Positions 21,600 through 30,637 are shown, counted from the first letter of the stretch. The stretch is 39,095 nucleotides of DNA from an uncultured Gemmiger sp. (GCA_944382785.1 CALWNO010000024.1:1-39095); one strand, 5' to 3'. The notes: generated by a model from the letters alone, not told the origin. Made by a program: numbers and translations.

Positions 21600-24314
21600 A
21601 TGGCAGAAACCGAGAAAACTCTGGCCAAACAGTATGACCCCAAAGGCACCGAGGACCGGGTCTATCAGAACTGGTGCGACAAGGGGTATTTCCACACGCA
21701 GATCGACCGCAGCAAGCGGCCCTTTACCATCGTGATGCCGCCGCCCAACGTTACCGGGCAGCTGCACATGGGCCACGCCATGGATGAGACCTGGCAGGAT
21801 ATCCTCATCCGCTACAAGCGTATGCAGGGCTACGCCGCTCTGTGGGTGCCCGGCACCGACCACGCCTCCATCGCCACCGAGGCCAAGGTCGTGGCCCAGA
21901 TGAAGGAAGAGGGCCTGACCAAGGAGATGCTGGGCCGCGACGGCTTCCTGGAACGGGCCTGGGCCTGGAAGAACAAGTACGGCAACCGCATCGTCAGCCA
22001 GCTGAAGAAGCTGGGCTGCTCCTGTGACTGGCAGCGGGAACGCTTCACCATGGACGAGGGCTGCTCCAAGGCGGTGCTGGACGTGTTCGTCAACCTGTAT
22101 AACCAGGGCCTGATCTACCGCGGTAGCCGGATGGTCAACTGGTGCCCCCACTGCAACACCTCCATCTCCGACGCCGAGGTGGAATACGAGGAGAAGGAAG
22201 GCAGCTTCTGGCATCTGCTGTACAAGGTCAAGGAGACCGGCGAGATGCTGGAACTGGCCACCACCCGTCCCGAGACCATGCTGGGCGATACCGCCGTTGC
22301 CATCAACACCGATGACCCCCGCTACAAGCACCTGCACGGCTGCCATGTCATCCTGCCCCTGCTGAACAAGGAGATTCCCATCGTCTGCGACGAGCACGCC
22401 GACATGGAAAAGGGCACCGGTGTCGTGAAGATCACCCCCGCCCACGATCCCAACGACTTTGAGGTGGGCAAGCGCCACAACCTGCCCATGGTCCGGGTGC
22501 TGACCTACGACGGCCGCATGACCGGCCCCGCCGACAAGGCCGAGGCTGACGCCCTGCGGGCCAGCGGCCGCGCCAGCGCCGACGAGCCCGAGGTCCTGGA
22601 CTGCGGCAAGTACGCCGGCATGACCGCCATGGAAGCCCGCAAGGCCATCCTGGCCGACCTGGCCGAGGGCGGCTACCTGAAGGAGACCGAGCCCCTGACC
22701 CACGAGGTGGGCACCTGCTACCGCTGCCACACCGTCATCGAACCCATGATCTCCAAGCAGTGGTTCGTCAAGATGGACCCCCTGGCCGGTCCCGCCATCG
22801 AGGCCGTGGAAAAGGGCGACATCAAGTTCGTGCCCGAACGATTCACCAAGAATTATATCAACTGGATGAAGGGCAGCCGTGACTGGTGCATCAGCCGTCA
22901 GCTGTGGTGGGGCCACCGCATCCCGGCATGGTACTGCGCCGATTGCGGCGAGACCATCGTGGCCAAGGAAGCCCCCACCGTCTGCCCCAAGTGCGGCAGC
23001 ACCCATCTGGATCAGGACCCCGACACCCTGGATACCTGGTTCTCCTCCGCCCTGTGGCCCTTCTCCACCCTGGGTTGGCCCGACAAGACCGAGGACCTGG
23101 ACTTCTTCTATCCCACCAACGCCCTGGTCACCGGCTACGATATCATCGGTTTCTGGGTTTCCCGCATGATCTTCTCCGGCCTGGCCTACACCGGCAAAGC
23201 ACCCTTTGACACCGTGCTCATCCACGGTCTGGTGCGGGACAGCCAGGGCCGCAAGATGTCCAAGAGCCTGGGCAACGGCATCGACCCCCTGGAAGTCATC
23301 GACCAGTACGGCGCCGACGCCCTGCGCATGACCCTGGTGGTGGGCTCCACCGCCGGCAACGATATGCGCTACAGCGAGGAAAAGGTCACCGCCAGTCGCA
23401 ACTTTGCCAACAAGCTGTGGAATGCCTCCCGCTTTGTGCAGATGAACCTGCCCGAGGACTTTAAGCCCGGTATGCCGGATGTGTCCCTGCTGGACATGAG
23501 CGACAAGTGGGTGCTGTCCGAGCTGGCCAATGTGGCCGCCGAAGTCACCGCCAACCTGGACAAGTACGAGCTGGGCCTGGCCGCCGACAAGGTGGAAAAG
23601 TTCATCTGGGAAATTTACTGCGACTGGTATATCGAGATCTGCAAGTCCCGGCTGAACTCCGGCGACGAGACCCAGGCCGACACCGCCCGCAAGGTGCTGG
23701 TGTATGTGCTGGACAACGCCCTGCGGATGCTCCATCCCTTCATGCCCTTCATCACCGAGGAAATTTATCAGGCTCTGCCCGGCAGCGCCGAGACCATCAT
23801 GACCCAGTCCTGGCCGGACGCCAAGGCTCTGCCCACCTGGCCGGAGGAGAGCGCCGACTTTGAGACCATGATGGCCTATATCAAGGCTGTGCGTGCCACC
23901 CGCAACGACATGAACGTGCCGCCGTCCAAAAAGACCAGCATGATCATCGAGACGGCCACCCCCGCCGCCTTTGAAAAGGGCAGCGTCTACCTGGCCCGGT
24001 TCGCCTTTGCCACCGACGTGACCCTCACCCCCAAGTATGAGGGCAGCACCGAGGGCATGGTCACGGTGGTCACCCCCGCTGCCCGCGGCTTCATCCCCAT
24101 GATGGAGCTCATCGACCGGGAGAAGGAGCTGGCCCGCCTGCAGAAGGAACTGGCCAAGAACGAGAAGGAAGTGGCCATGTTCAGCAAGCAGCTGGACAAC
24201 CCCCGCTTTGTGGAAAAGGCTCCCGCCGCTCTGGTGGAGGAGACCCGCAGCAAGCTGGCCGCCGCCCAGGAAAAGCACAAGGGCATCCTGCAGTCCATCG
24301 AGGCTCTGTCCTGA
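21600..24314 (+). CDS. valS: Valyl-tRNA synthetase
   Basis: This class I synthetase charges tRNA-Val. The 904-residue length is typical. It shows the HIGH-type motif HMGH (56-59, in PPPNVTGQLHMGHA), an editing domain (about 190-340), zinc-type C-x2-C pairs in CADCGE and CPKCGS, the KMSKS loop (552-556), an anticodon-binding domain (about 635-785) and the C-terminal coiled-coil arm (about 840-904, REKELARLQKELAKNEKE) that ValRS uses to grip tRNA. ATG 21600 follows AAGGAGG by 8 nt. It is controlled by the T-box leader directly upstream. A small membrane-protein gene follows 23 nt later and may share the transcript. Confidence 0.98.
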   Translation: MAETEKTLAKQYDPKGTEDRVYQNWCDKGYFHTQIDRSKRPFTIVMPPPNVTGQLHMGHAMDETWQDILIRYKRMQGYAALWVPGTDHASIATEAKVVAQMKEEGLTKEMLGRDGFLERAWAWKNKYGNRIVSQLKKLGCSCDWQRERFTMDEGCSKAVLDVFVNLYNQGLIYRGSRMVNWCPHCNTSISDAEVEYEEKEGSFWHLLYKVKETGEMLELATTRPETMLGDTAVAINTDDPRYKHLHGCHVILPLLNKEIPIVCDEHADMEKGTGVVKITPAHDPNDFEVGKRHNLPMVRVLTYDGRMTGPADKAEADALRASGRASADEPEVLDCGKYAGMTAMEARKAILADLAEGGYLKETEPLTHEVGTCYRCHTVIEPMISKQWFVKMDPLAGPAIEAVEKGDIKFVPERFTKNYINWMKGSRDWCISRQLWWGHRIPAWYCADCGETIVAKEAPTVCPKCGSTHLDQDPDTLDTWFSSALWPFSTLGWPDKTEDLDFFYPTNALVTGYDIIGFWVSRMIFSGLAYTGKAPFDTVLIHGLVRDSQGRKMSKSLGNGIDPLEVIDQYGADALRMTLVVGSTAGNDMRYSEEKVTASRNFANKLWNASRFVQMNLPEDFKPGMPDVSLLDMSDKWVLSELANVAAEVTANLDKYELGLAADKVEKFIWEIYCDWYIEICKSRLNSGDETQADTARKVLVYVLDNALRMLHPFMPFITEEIYQALPGSAETIMTQSWPDAKALPTWPEESADFETMMAYIKAVRATRNDMNVPPSKKTSMIIETATPAAFEKGSVYLARFAFATDVTLTPKYEGSTEGMVTVVTPAARGFIPMMELIDREKELARLQKELAKNEKEVAMFSKQLDNPRFVEKAPAALVEETRSKLAAAQEKHKGILQSIEALS

Positions 24315-24337
24315 GAAAAAACGGAGAGGAATTTCCC

Positions 24338-24727
24338 ATGAAAAAGAACCGGACCGACCGTATCCTGCTGGGCTGCTTTCTTGTCAGTCTGGCGGTGTAT
24401 CTGGTGATCTTCGTTTCCGCCTTTGCGGAACTGCCGCTGAATATTTCCCCCCTGCACCAGCTGCTTTTGATGTTCTTCCACTTCATTCCGCAGTTCTTCC
24501 TGCAGCTGCTGGTCTGCCGGCTGGAAGGCCCCGTCTGGCGGTTTGTCCTGCCCTTTGCCCTGTTCCTGGTTCCCGCTCTCGTCTTTGTGCTCTGCACCGG
24601 CGGGGCGGGCCTGGGCTGGGTCCTGGCGGGCGGCTGGTGCATGGCGCCTTTGTCGGGCTGTGCCCTGGGTTGGCTGGTCTTTGGCATCACCCGGCTGGTG
24701 CACCGCCTGCGCCGTCCCAACCCTTGA
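24338..24727 (+). CDS. Small four-span membrane protein, unknown function
   Basis: The 129-residue protein begins MKKNRTDRILLG and has four hydrophobic spans (about 8-30, 40-60, 68-88, 92-118) with a basic tail HRLRRPNP. I do not recognise the family. A GAGAGGAA site precedes ATG 24338. It starts 23 nt after valS and its stop codon lies inside the -35 box of the pheS promoter, so it is probably co-transcribed with valS under T-box control. No functional clue comes from its neighbours. Confidence 0.65.
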   Translation: MKKNRTDRILLGCFLVSLAVYLVIFVSAFAELPLNISPLHQLLLMFFHFIPQFFLQLLVCRLEGPVWRFVLPFALFLVPALVFVLCTGGAGLGWVLAGGWCMAPLSGCALGWLVFGITRLVHRLRRPNP

Positions 24728-24752
24728 CAAACCCCATCCCCGCGCCTATAAT
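24724..24752 (+). promoter_or_regulatory. Consensus promoter of pheST
   Basis: TTGACA (24724-24729), 17 nt, TATAAT (24747-24752): a perfect consensus, overlapping the stop codon of the small membrane-protein gene. Confidence 0.9.
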
Positions 24753-24758
24753 TGATAG

Positions 24759-25059
24759 CGTATTTTGCAAAACACGCTGACGGAGAAAGTAAGCGCCACG
24801 GGATTCCAGGCAAAGAGAGGGCGGTCACTGGCTGAAAGCCGCCCCACGGGTCCGGCACCGAAGTTCGCTCCCGAGTGGTCCGCGGGAACAGCCCTTTGCA
24901 ACGGGGCCCAGTAGTGCGGAACGGTCCCGCCCCGTTACGGCGGAAGAGCACAGGACCTGTGCTCGCAGAGTGCCGCCACATCAGCCGGCGGAACACGGGT
25001 GGTACCGCGGAGTTTTTACAGCTTCGTCCCTGACAAACATCAGGGACGGAGCTTTTTTG
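24759..25059 (+). promoter_or_regulatory. T-box riboswitch of pheST (specifier probably UUC)
   Basis: Stem I begins with GACGGAGAAAGTA (24779-24791), the conserved 5' element, followed by the AAAGAGAGGGCGG / GCTGAAAGCCGCCC distal hairpin. TTC at 24864-24866 is the likely phenylalanine specifier. The T-box GGGTGGTACCGCGG is at 24997-25010, and the terminator has arms 25020-25033 and 25040-25053 followed by six T. Confidence 0.93.
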
Positions 25060-25100
25060 TTTGCTTCGTCCCGCAACCGCAACAAAAGGAGAGGTGCGAA

Positions 25101-26123
25101 ATGCAGGAAAAGATCAATGCAGTGCGCGCGCAGCTGGAAGCCGACCGGGCAGCCGTGCACAACAAGGAGGAACTTTCCGCCTTCTGGCAGAAATACCTCA
25201 GCAAGAACGGGGCCGTCACCGGCCTGACCAAGAGCCTGCGGGACGTGGCCAAGGAAGACCGCCCCGCCGCCGGCAAGCTCATCAACGAGTGCAAGGTCTG
25301 GGCCGAGGGCGTGTACGAGGCCCTGTCCGCCGAGATCGAAGCCGCCGAGCTGGAAGCCCGCAACAAGGCTGAGACCGTGGACATCACCCTGCCCGGCAAG
25401 GGTAACCTGACCGGCGGGCTGCATCCCATCACCCTGGTCAAGAACGAGATCATCGACGTATTCTCCGGCATGGGCTTTGAAATTTATGAGGGCCCTGAGA
25501 TCGAGGACGACGAGCACAACTTCACCCGCCTGAACGTGCCCAAGAATCATCCCGCCCGGGATATGCAGGACACCTTCTATGTGGCCGAGGACATCGTGCT
25601 GCGCACCCAGACCAGCGGCGGCCAGATCCGCGTCATGGACGCCGAGCGCCCGCCCATCAAGGTGCTGGTGCCCGGCCGCGTTTTCCGCTCCGACTCCGAC
25701 GCCACCCATTCTCCCATGTTCCATCAGATGGAAGGTCTGGTGGTGGACAAGGGTATCACCCTGTGCGACCTGCAGGGCATGCTGGACAAGTTCGTCCAGG
25801 CCCTCTTCGGACCGGAAGTGAAGACCCGTCTGCGTCCTTCCTACTTCCCCTTCACCGAACCCAGCGTGGAGGTGGATGTCTCCTGTTTTGAGTGCGGCGG
25901 CAAGGGCTGCAGCCTGTGCAAGCACACCGGCTGGATCGAAGTGCTGGGCGCCGGCGTGGTGCACCAGAACGTGCTGCGCAATTGCGGCATCGACCCCGAA
26001 GTGTATTCCGGCTTTGCCTTCGGCATCGGCATCGAGCGGATCGCCATGCTCAAATACGGCATCAACAACATCGGCCTGATGTTTGAAAACGACCTGCGCT
26101 TCTTGCAGCAGTTCAAGGGCTAA
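25101..26123 (+). CDS. pheS: Phenylalanyl-tRNA synthetase alpha subunit
   Basis: The alpha chain holds the class II catalytic core of the alpha2-beta2 enzyme. The 340-residue protein has an N-terminal coiled-coil that reaches the tRNA (1-85), then GGLHPIT, motif 2 (VFRSDSDATHSPMFHQMEG) and motif 3 (GFAFGIGIERIAMLKYG, about 302-318). An insert with four cysteines, CFECGGKGCSLC (about 259-270), is typical of many bacterial PheS proteins. ATG 25101 is 7 nt after GGAGAGG; the frame is open further upstream, but that part is the T-box terminator. It lies 15 nt before pheT. Confidence 0.98.
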   Translation: MQEKINAVRAQLEADRAAVHNKEELSAFWQKYLSKNGAVTGLTKSLRDVAKEDRPAAGKLINECKVWAEGVYEALSAEIEAAELEARNKAETVDITLPGKGNLTGGLHPITLVKNEIIDVFSGMGFEIYEGPEIEDDEHNFTRLNVPKNHPARDMQDTFYVAEDIVLRTQTSGGQIRVMDAERPPIKVLVPGRVFRSDSDATHSPMFHQMEGLVVDKGITLCDLQGMLDKFVQALFGPEVKTRLRPSYFPFTEPSVEVDVSCFECGGKGCSLCKHTGWIEVLGAGVVHQNVLRNCGIDPEVYSGFAFGIGIERIAMLKYGINNIGLMFENDLRFLQQFKG

Positions 26124-26138
26124 GGGAGGAAGAAACCA

Positions 26139-28556
26139 ATGAAAGTACCGTTCAGCTGGCTGAAACAATATGTCGATATCGACGTGACCCCCGAAATCCT
26201 GCAGGAAAAACTCTTCTCCTGCGGCTTCGAGGTGGAAGAACTGATCTATCTGGGTGCCGAGATCTCCAAGGTGGTCGTGGGTGTTGTCACCGAGGCCGTC
26301 CCCCAGGAAGGCACCCATCTGCACATCTGCAAGGTGGACTGCGGCCCCTACGGCCATGATATCCAGATCTCCACCGGTGCCCCCAACGTGTATGTGGGCA
26401 TGCACACCCCCGCCGCTCTGGATGGCGCCACCCTGCCCGGCGGCGTCACCATCAAGGCCAAGCCCCTGCGCGGCGTGGAATCCAACGGCATGCTCTGCTC
26501 CGGCGAGGAACTGGGCCTGAATGAGGACCTGTACCCCGGTGCCGAGGTTTACGGGCTGCTCGACCTGCCCAAGGACACCGTCCCCGGCGACGACATCCGC
26601 AAGGTGGTGGGCCTGGATGAGTATATTTTCGATATCTCCATCACCGCCAACCGTGCCGACTGCCAGAGCATCCTGGGCATCGCCCGGGAGGTGGCCGCCG
26701 TGCTGGGCAAGCCCCTGAAGATGCCCGCCACCGACTACACCACCACCGACTACAAGGACCCCCGCCTGTCCATCACGGTGGAAGCCCCCGACATCTGTCC
26801 CCGTTACATGGGCCATTACGTGCGCAACATCACCTGGGGCCAGTCTCCCCGGTGGATGCGCCGTCAGCTGGCCCTGTGCGGCCTGCGCAGCATCTCCAAC
26901 GTGGTGGATATCACCAACTACGTCATGCTGGAGATCGGCCAGCCCATGCACGCCTTTGACATGAACACCCTGGAAAGCTGCCAGATCATCGTCCGCCGCG
27001 CCGCGGAAGGGGAGACCATCACCACCCTGGACGGCAAGGAGTTCGCCCTGACCAACCAGAACCTGGTCATCTGCGACGGCCACAAGCCGGTGGCCCTGGC
27101 CGGTGTCATGGGTGGTCTGAACAGCGAGATCACCGAGAACACCACCCAGCTGCTGTTCGAGTCCGCCAAGTTCGCCCGGGACAACATCCGCAAGACCGCC
27201 CGCGGCCTGGGCCAGAACACCGACGCCTCCGCTCACTATGAAAAGGGTGTCTCCGAGTACACCACCGAGCTGGGCATGGCCCGCGCCCTGCACCTGATCC
27301 AGGAACTGAACTGCGGCGAGGTCACCGCCAGTGCCTTTGACGTGTCCGCCGGTGCTTCCCGGGAGGGCAAGCATTTCTCCGCCCGCATCAGCCGCATCAA
27401 CGCCATCCTGGGCATCGAGGTTCCCACCGAGGCGGTGCTGGACATCCTCAAGCGTCTGGAATTTCAGGTGGAGCTGCAGCTGGACCGCGACACCATGCAG
27501 GTGGTGGCCCCCCGCTGGCGGGAGGATATCGAGGTAGGCGAGCCCGACCTGGCCGAGGAGGTCATCCGGGAATACGGCTATGAGCACATCAAGCCCACCT
27601 TCCTGAAGAACGCCACCGTCACCAACGGCGGCCTGAACCCCGACCAGCAGCGGCAGGCCCGTGCCAAGAACACCGTCTGCGCCCAGGGCTTCTATGAGGC
27701 CATCACCCTGGCCTTCTACGCCGACGCCGACCTGGATGCCCTGCACATTGCCGCCGACGCTCCCGAGCGCAACGTGGTGCGCATCCTCAACCCCCTGACC
27801 TCCAACCTGACCATCATGCGCCCGCTGCTGGCTCCGTCCCTGCTGAACGTGGTGGTGGAAAACCTGAAGAAGGGCAACACCGCCGGCCGTCTGTTCGAGC
27901 TGGCCAACGTCTACGCTCCCGCTGAAAGCATCAACCAGCTGCCCAACGAAACCCTGCATCTGGGCCTGGCTGCCTTCGGCGAGAAGGAGGACTTCTTCGC
28001 CCTCAAGGGGGCCATTGAGGCCCTGGGCGCTGCCTTCGGCGTGACCTTCCATTACCGCCGCGCCCAGAACACCCCCTGGTTGCACCCCGGCATCTCCGCC
28101 GACATCCTGTGCGGTGAGGACAAGATCGGTGTTTTCGGCAAGCTAGCCAACGACGTGACCGCCGAGCTCAAGCTGCCCAAGGACAGCCGTGACAACCAGA
28201 AGATCTTCCTGGCGGAGATCGACTGGCCCGCCCTCATGGCCCATCGCCGTCAGGCCCTGCGCTATGCCCCCATCTCCGAGTTTGCCTCGGTGGCCCGTGA
28301 CCTGGCTCTCGTGGCCGATGAGGAGACCGCCTGCGGCGATATCATCGCCGAGATGCACCGCGCCTGCCCCAGCCTGGGCGATGTGGAACTCTTCGACATC
28401 TACCGCAGCGAGTCGGTAGGTGCCGGCAAGAAGAGCATGGCCTTCACCCTGCACTTTGTGCCCACCGGCAAGGCCCTGACGCCCGAGGAGATCGACCGCT
28501 TTGTCAAGAAGATCCTGGGCAATCTGAAATATCGCCTGAACGTGGAAATCCGCTGA
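26139..28556 (+). CDS. pheT: Phenylalanyl-tRNA synthetase beta subunit
   Basis: The beta chain binds tRNA and edits mischarged Tyr-tRNA. The 805-residue protein has the usual domains in order: N-terminal tRNA-binding OB fold (about 40-150), B3/B4 editing domain (about 210-390), B5 DNA/tRNA-binding domain (about 400-475), catalytic-like core (about 480-690) and a C-terminal anticodon-binding (FDX-ACB) domain (about 712-805, ending LKYRLNVEIR). Length and order are standard. ATG 26139 follows GGGAGGA. It is co-transcribed with pheS and ends at a strong terminator. Confidence 0.98.
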   Translation: MKVPFSWLKQYVDIDVTPEILQEKLFSCGFEVEELIYLGAEISKVVVGVVTEAVPQEGTHLHICKVDCGPYGHDIQISTGAPNVYVGMHTPAALDGATLPGGVTIKAKPLRGVESNGMLCSGEELGLNEDLYPGAEVYGLLDLPKDTVPGDDIRKVVGLDEYIFDISITANRADCQSILGIAREVAAVLGKPLKMPATDYTTTDYKDPRLSITVEAPDICPRYMGHYVRNITWGQSPRWMRRQLALCGLRSISNVVDITNYVMLEIGQPMHAFDMNTLESCQIIVRRAAEGETITTLDGKEFALTNQNLVICDGHKPVALAGVMGGLNSEITENTTQLLFESAKFARDNIRKTARGLGQNTDASAHYEKGVSEYTTELGMARALHLIQELNCGEVTASAFDVSAGASREGKHFSARISRINAILGIEVPTEAVLDILKRLEFQVELQLDRDTMQVVAPRWREDIEVGEPDLAEEVIREYGYEHIKPTFLKNATVTNGGLNPDQQRQARAKNTVCAQGFYEAITLAFYADADLDALHIAADAPERNVVRILNPLTSNLTIMRPLLAPSLLNVVVENLKKGNTAGRLFELANVYAPAESINQLPNETLHLGLAAFGEKEDFFALKGAIEALGAAFGVTFHYRRAQNTPWLHPGISADILCGEDKIGVFGKLANDVTAELKLPKDSRDNQKIFLAEIDWPALMAHRRQALRYAPISEFASVARDLALVADEETACGDIIAEMHRACPSLGDVELFDIYRSESVGAGKKSMAFTLHFVPTGKALTPEEIDRFVKKILGNLKYRLNVEIR

Positions 28557-28575
28557 TTTCTGCGGCCTGAACAAA

Positions 28576-28623
28576 CACAAAAAGTCCCGCCGTACCGGAA
28601 ACGATACAGCGGGACTTTTTGTG
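28576..28623. terminator. Bidirectional terminator between pheT and the antiporter gene
   Basis: A 15-bp perfect stem starting CACAAAAAGTCCCGC and its complement carries five A and five T on the two sides, so it works for both convergent genes. Confidence 0.9.
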
Positions 28624-28638
28624 TTGCACCGCAAAAAA

Positions 28639-30249
28639 TCAGTGGGCAACTGTGTTGTTGATAATCAGCAGGTCCCCGTCCTCCAGTACGGTGTCCCCGT
28701 TGGGGATCAGGTACTCCTGCCCCCGGCGGATCAACACGATCAGCGCGCCGGCCCGGCGGGGCAGATCGCCCAGGCGGCGGCGGCTCTCGGGCAGATCCCG
28801 GATGTCCACCACCTTTTCGGTCAGGGTGGCGGCGGGGGCCTTGTCCTGCTCCAGAGCACAGAGCACCAGCAGATCATCCGGCTGCAGAACGGTACTGCCG
28901 GTGGGCACCAGCGTTTCCTCTCCCCGGCGCAGGCTGACCAGAATGGTGCCTGGCGGCAGCAGGATCTCCCGCACCGCCTTGCCGCACCAGGCATGACTGG
29001 CGGGCACGGCAATCTGGATGAACTGTACCGGGGCTTCGTCCACATAGTCGGTGAAGGTCTTGCGCACATTGCCCTGGGTATCGATCATGTCCAGGCGCCG
29101 GGCCACGGCGGGCAGCAGCGACCCCTGGACCAGGATGGAGAAAAGGACCACCACGAACACAATGTGGAAGATGTCCATCTCGATGTAGGCGGGGCTGATG
29201 ACTGCCATCACCGCAAAGACGACCGAGGCCGCCCCACGCAGCCCGGAAAAGGAGACCAGCAGCTTGCGTCCCATACTGCCCCGGAAGGGCGCCATGAGCA
29301 GGAACACCGCCGCCGGGCGGGCCCCCAGGGTCAGGAACAGGGCAATGCCCAGCCCTGGCAACAGAACCGCGGGCATCCGGGAAGGGTAGGAGAGCAGCCC
29401 CAGCACAAAGAACAGGATCATCTGCATGATGCTGGTGATACCGTCAAAGAAGGGCACCAGCGTCTCCTTGTGGCCGATCTCCCCGTTGCCCAGCAGGATG
29501 CCCGCAATGTATACGCTCAGGAAACCGTTGCCGTCCAGCAGGGTGGGGGCGGCATAGGCCAGCAGGGCCGCCGCCACCACCAGGATCACATCCGACCCGG
29601 GAAAGGAAAACCGCACCCGGCGCAGCAGCCACAGGGCCGCCGCCCCGACTCCGAAGCCGAAAGCCAGCCCGAAGGCCAGCTGCTTCACCAGCAGCAGGGC
29701 CGCACCGCCCGGGGTGATGCCAGTCTCCATGGCCGCCAGCAGTACGGCGGTAAGCATGTAGGCAAAGGGGTCGTTGCTGCCGCTCTCCACTTCCAGCAGG
29801 GAGTCGGTGTTTTCTTTCAGGGCCAGGTTCCGCGCCCGCAGGATGGAAAAGACCGAGGCCGCGTCGGTAGAACCCAGCACCGCCCCGCACAAAAGCCCCT
29901 GCAAAATGGGCATGCCCAGCACAAAATGGCAGAACCCGCCGGTGAGCAGGGCGGTCAGCAGGGTGCCGGCGCTGGAAAGCAGGATGGACGGCACGGCCAC
30001 CGGGCGGGCGGCACGCCAGTTGGTACCGAACCCGCCGTAAAACATGATGAATACCAAGGCAACCGAGCAGATCTGTTCGGTGACGGCGTAATCGTCAAAG
30101 GCAATCTTGAACAGGCCGTCCGAACCGAACAGCATGCCCAGAAACAAAAAGGCCAGCAGCGCCGGAATTCCCAGCCGGGAACTCAGCTTCAAAAATACCG
30201 TGCAGGCCAGCATGACCACGGCCAAAAACAACAAAAGAGATGCGAGCAT
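28639..30249 (-). CDS. K+(Na+)/H+ antiporter with C-terminal TrkA_C domains (NhaP2/CvrA type)
   Basis: This inner-membrane exchanger swaps protons for potassium or sodium. The 536-residue protein has about 12 spans in residues 1-385, including the ion-site segment ESGSNDPFAYML (Asn-Asp pair) and SGLRGAASVVFA. Two regulatory beta-rich repeats follow: VQFIQIAVPASHAW...DDLLVLC (about 410-475) and ALIVLIRRGQEYLIPNG...DGDLLIINN (about 500-532), each of the TrkA_C type that binds small ligands such as cyclic-di-AMP in some Firmicutes. ATG 30249 follows AAGGAAGGG. It is the only leftward gene between two rightward blocks. The preferred ion is an inference; K+/H+ fits the NhaP2 group best. Confidence 0.88.
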   Translation of the reverse strand: MLASLLLFLAVVMLACTVFLKLSSRLGIPALLAFLFLGMLFGSDGLFKIAFDDYAVTEQICSVALVFIMFYGGFGTNWRAARPVAVPSILLSSAGTLLTALLTGGFCHFVLGMPILQGLLCGAVLGSTDAASVFSILRARNLALKENTDSLLEVESGSNDPFAYMLTAVLLAAMETGITPGGAALLLVKQLAFGLAFGFGVGAAALWLLRRVRFSFPGSDVILVVAAALLAYAAPTLLDGNGFLSVYIAGILLGNGEIGHKETLVPFFDGITSIMQMILFFVLGLLSYPSRMPAVLLPGLGIALFLTLGARPAAVFLLMAPFRGSMGRKLLVSFSGLRGAASVVFAVMAVISPAYIEMDIFHIVFVVVLFSILVQGSLLPAVARRLDMIDTQGNVRKTFTDYVDEAPVQFIQIAVPASHAWCGKAVREILLPPGTILVSLRRGEETLVPTGSTVLQPDDLLVLCALEQDKAPAATLTEKVVDIRDLPESRRRLGDLPRRAGALIVLIRRGQEYLIPNGDTVLEDGDLLIINNTVAH

Positions 30250-30348
30250 GAACCCTTCCTTTCCGTGAATAAATTGAAAAAACGTAGTATAATTACTATA
30301 TCATATGAACTGTTTCAATGCCAAGGCAAAAAATAACAGGAAAAATCG

Positions 30349-30366
30349 ATTTTGATTTTTCAAAAT
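30349..30366. repeat. AT-rich inverted repeat upstream of the antiporter gene
   Basis: ATTTTGA-TTTT-TCAAAAT is a perfect 7-bp inverted repeat; a second overlapping one is AAAAATC...GATTTTT (30341-30360). The 447-nt gap 30250-30696 is far more AT-rich than its surroundings. It could be an operator or an upstream element. I could not fix the antiporter promoter. Confidence 0.4.
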
Positions 30367-30441
30367 TATAAGCATAAAACCTAAGATTCTTCAGAATTGT
30401 ATGCCGAAAACTTACTGAAAATGGCGCAGACGGCTTTTGAC

Positions 30442-30470
30442 TTGCTCTGCGCGGGGTTTCATGCTATTCT
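30442..30470 (+). promoter_or_regulatory. Promoter of a short transcript upstream of glmS
   Basis: TTGCTC (30442-30447), 17 nt, TATTCT (30465-30470) with extended TG at 30462-30463. Confidence 0.55.
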
Positions 30471-30475
30471 ATAGG

Positions 30476-30581
30476 AAGTACGCGACTCTGCTTTGAAAAG
30501 TCTTTATGGTGTAAGAAACTGGAAAGGGAGAATGCGTGCAGCGGACGGCCGTTGCCCTTGACGGCCGTCCGCTTTTCCTTT
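30476..30581 (+). ncRNA. Candidate small RNA or terminated leader upstream of glmS
   Basis: A promoter (30442-30470) and a strong terminator (30541-30581) bracket about 100 nt with no convincing gene. glmS has its own promoter after the terminator, so this piece is either a free small RNA or an attenuated leader. It matches no RNA family I recognise. A 9-codon frame, ATG 30532 to TGA, runs into the hairpin, but its ribosome site is too close to the start. Confidence 0.4.
30541..30581 (+). terminator. Strong terminator upstream of glmS
   Basis: A 12-bp perfect stem GCGGACGGCCGT / ACGGCCGTCCGC with an 8-nt loop is followed by TTTTCCTTT. Confidence 0.8.
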
Positions 30582-30608
30582 ATGGGCGCCGGAAAAGGTG
30601 GCGCATGG

Positions 30609-30637
30609 TAGACATTTGAAGGAAAATCGCATATACT
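30609..30637 (+). promoter_or_regulatory. glmS promoter
   Basis: TAGACA (30609-30614), 17 nt, TATACT (30632-30637), 59 nt before the start codon. Confidence 0.65.

Noticed and set aside
24981-28085. Very long open frame on the strand opposite pheS-pheT (and similar ones opposite valS, glmS and the capD-like gene)
   Set aside because: These mirror GC-rich codon use in the real genes, have no ribosome sites, and the proteins are low-complexity Gly/His/Val-rich strings.
30532-30561. Nine-codon leader peptide (MRAADGRCP) running into the terminator before glmS
   Set aside because: The purine-rich site is almost touching the ATG, and the residues do not point to any attenuation logic.
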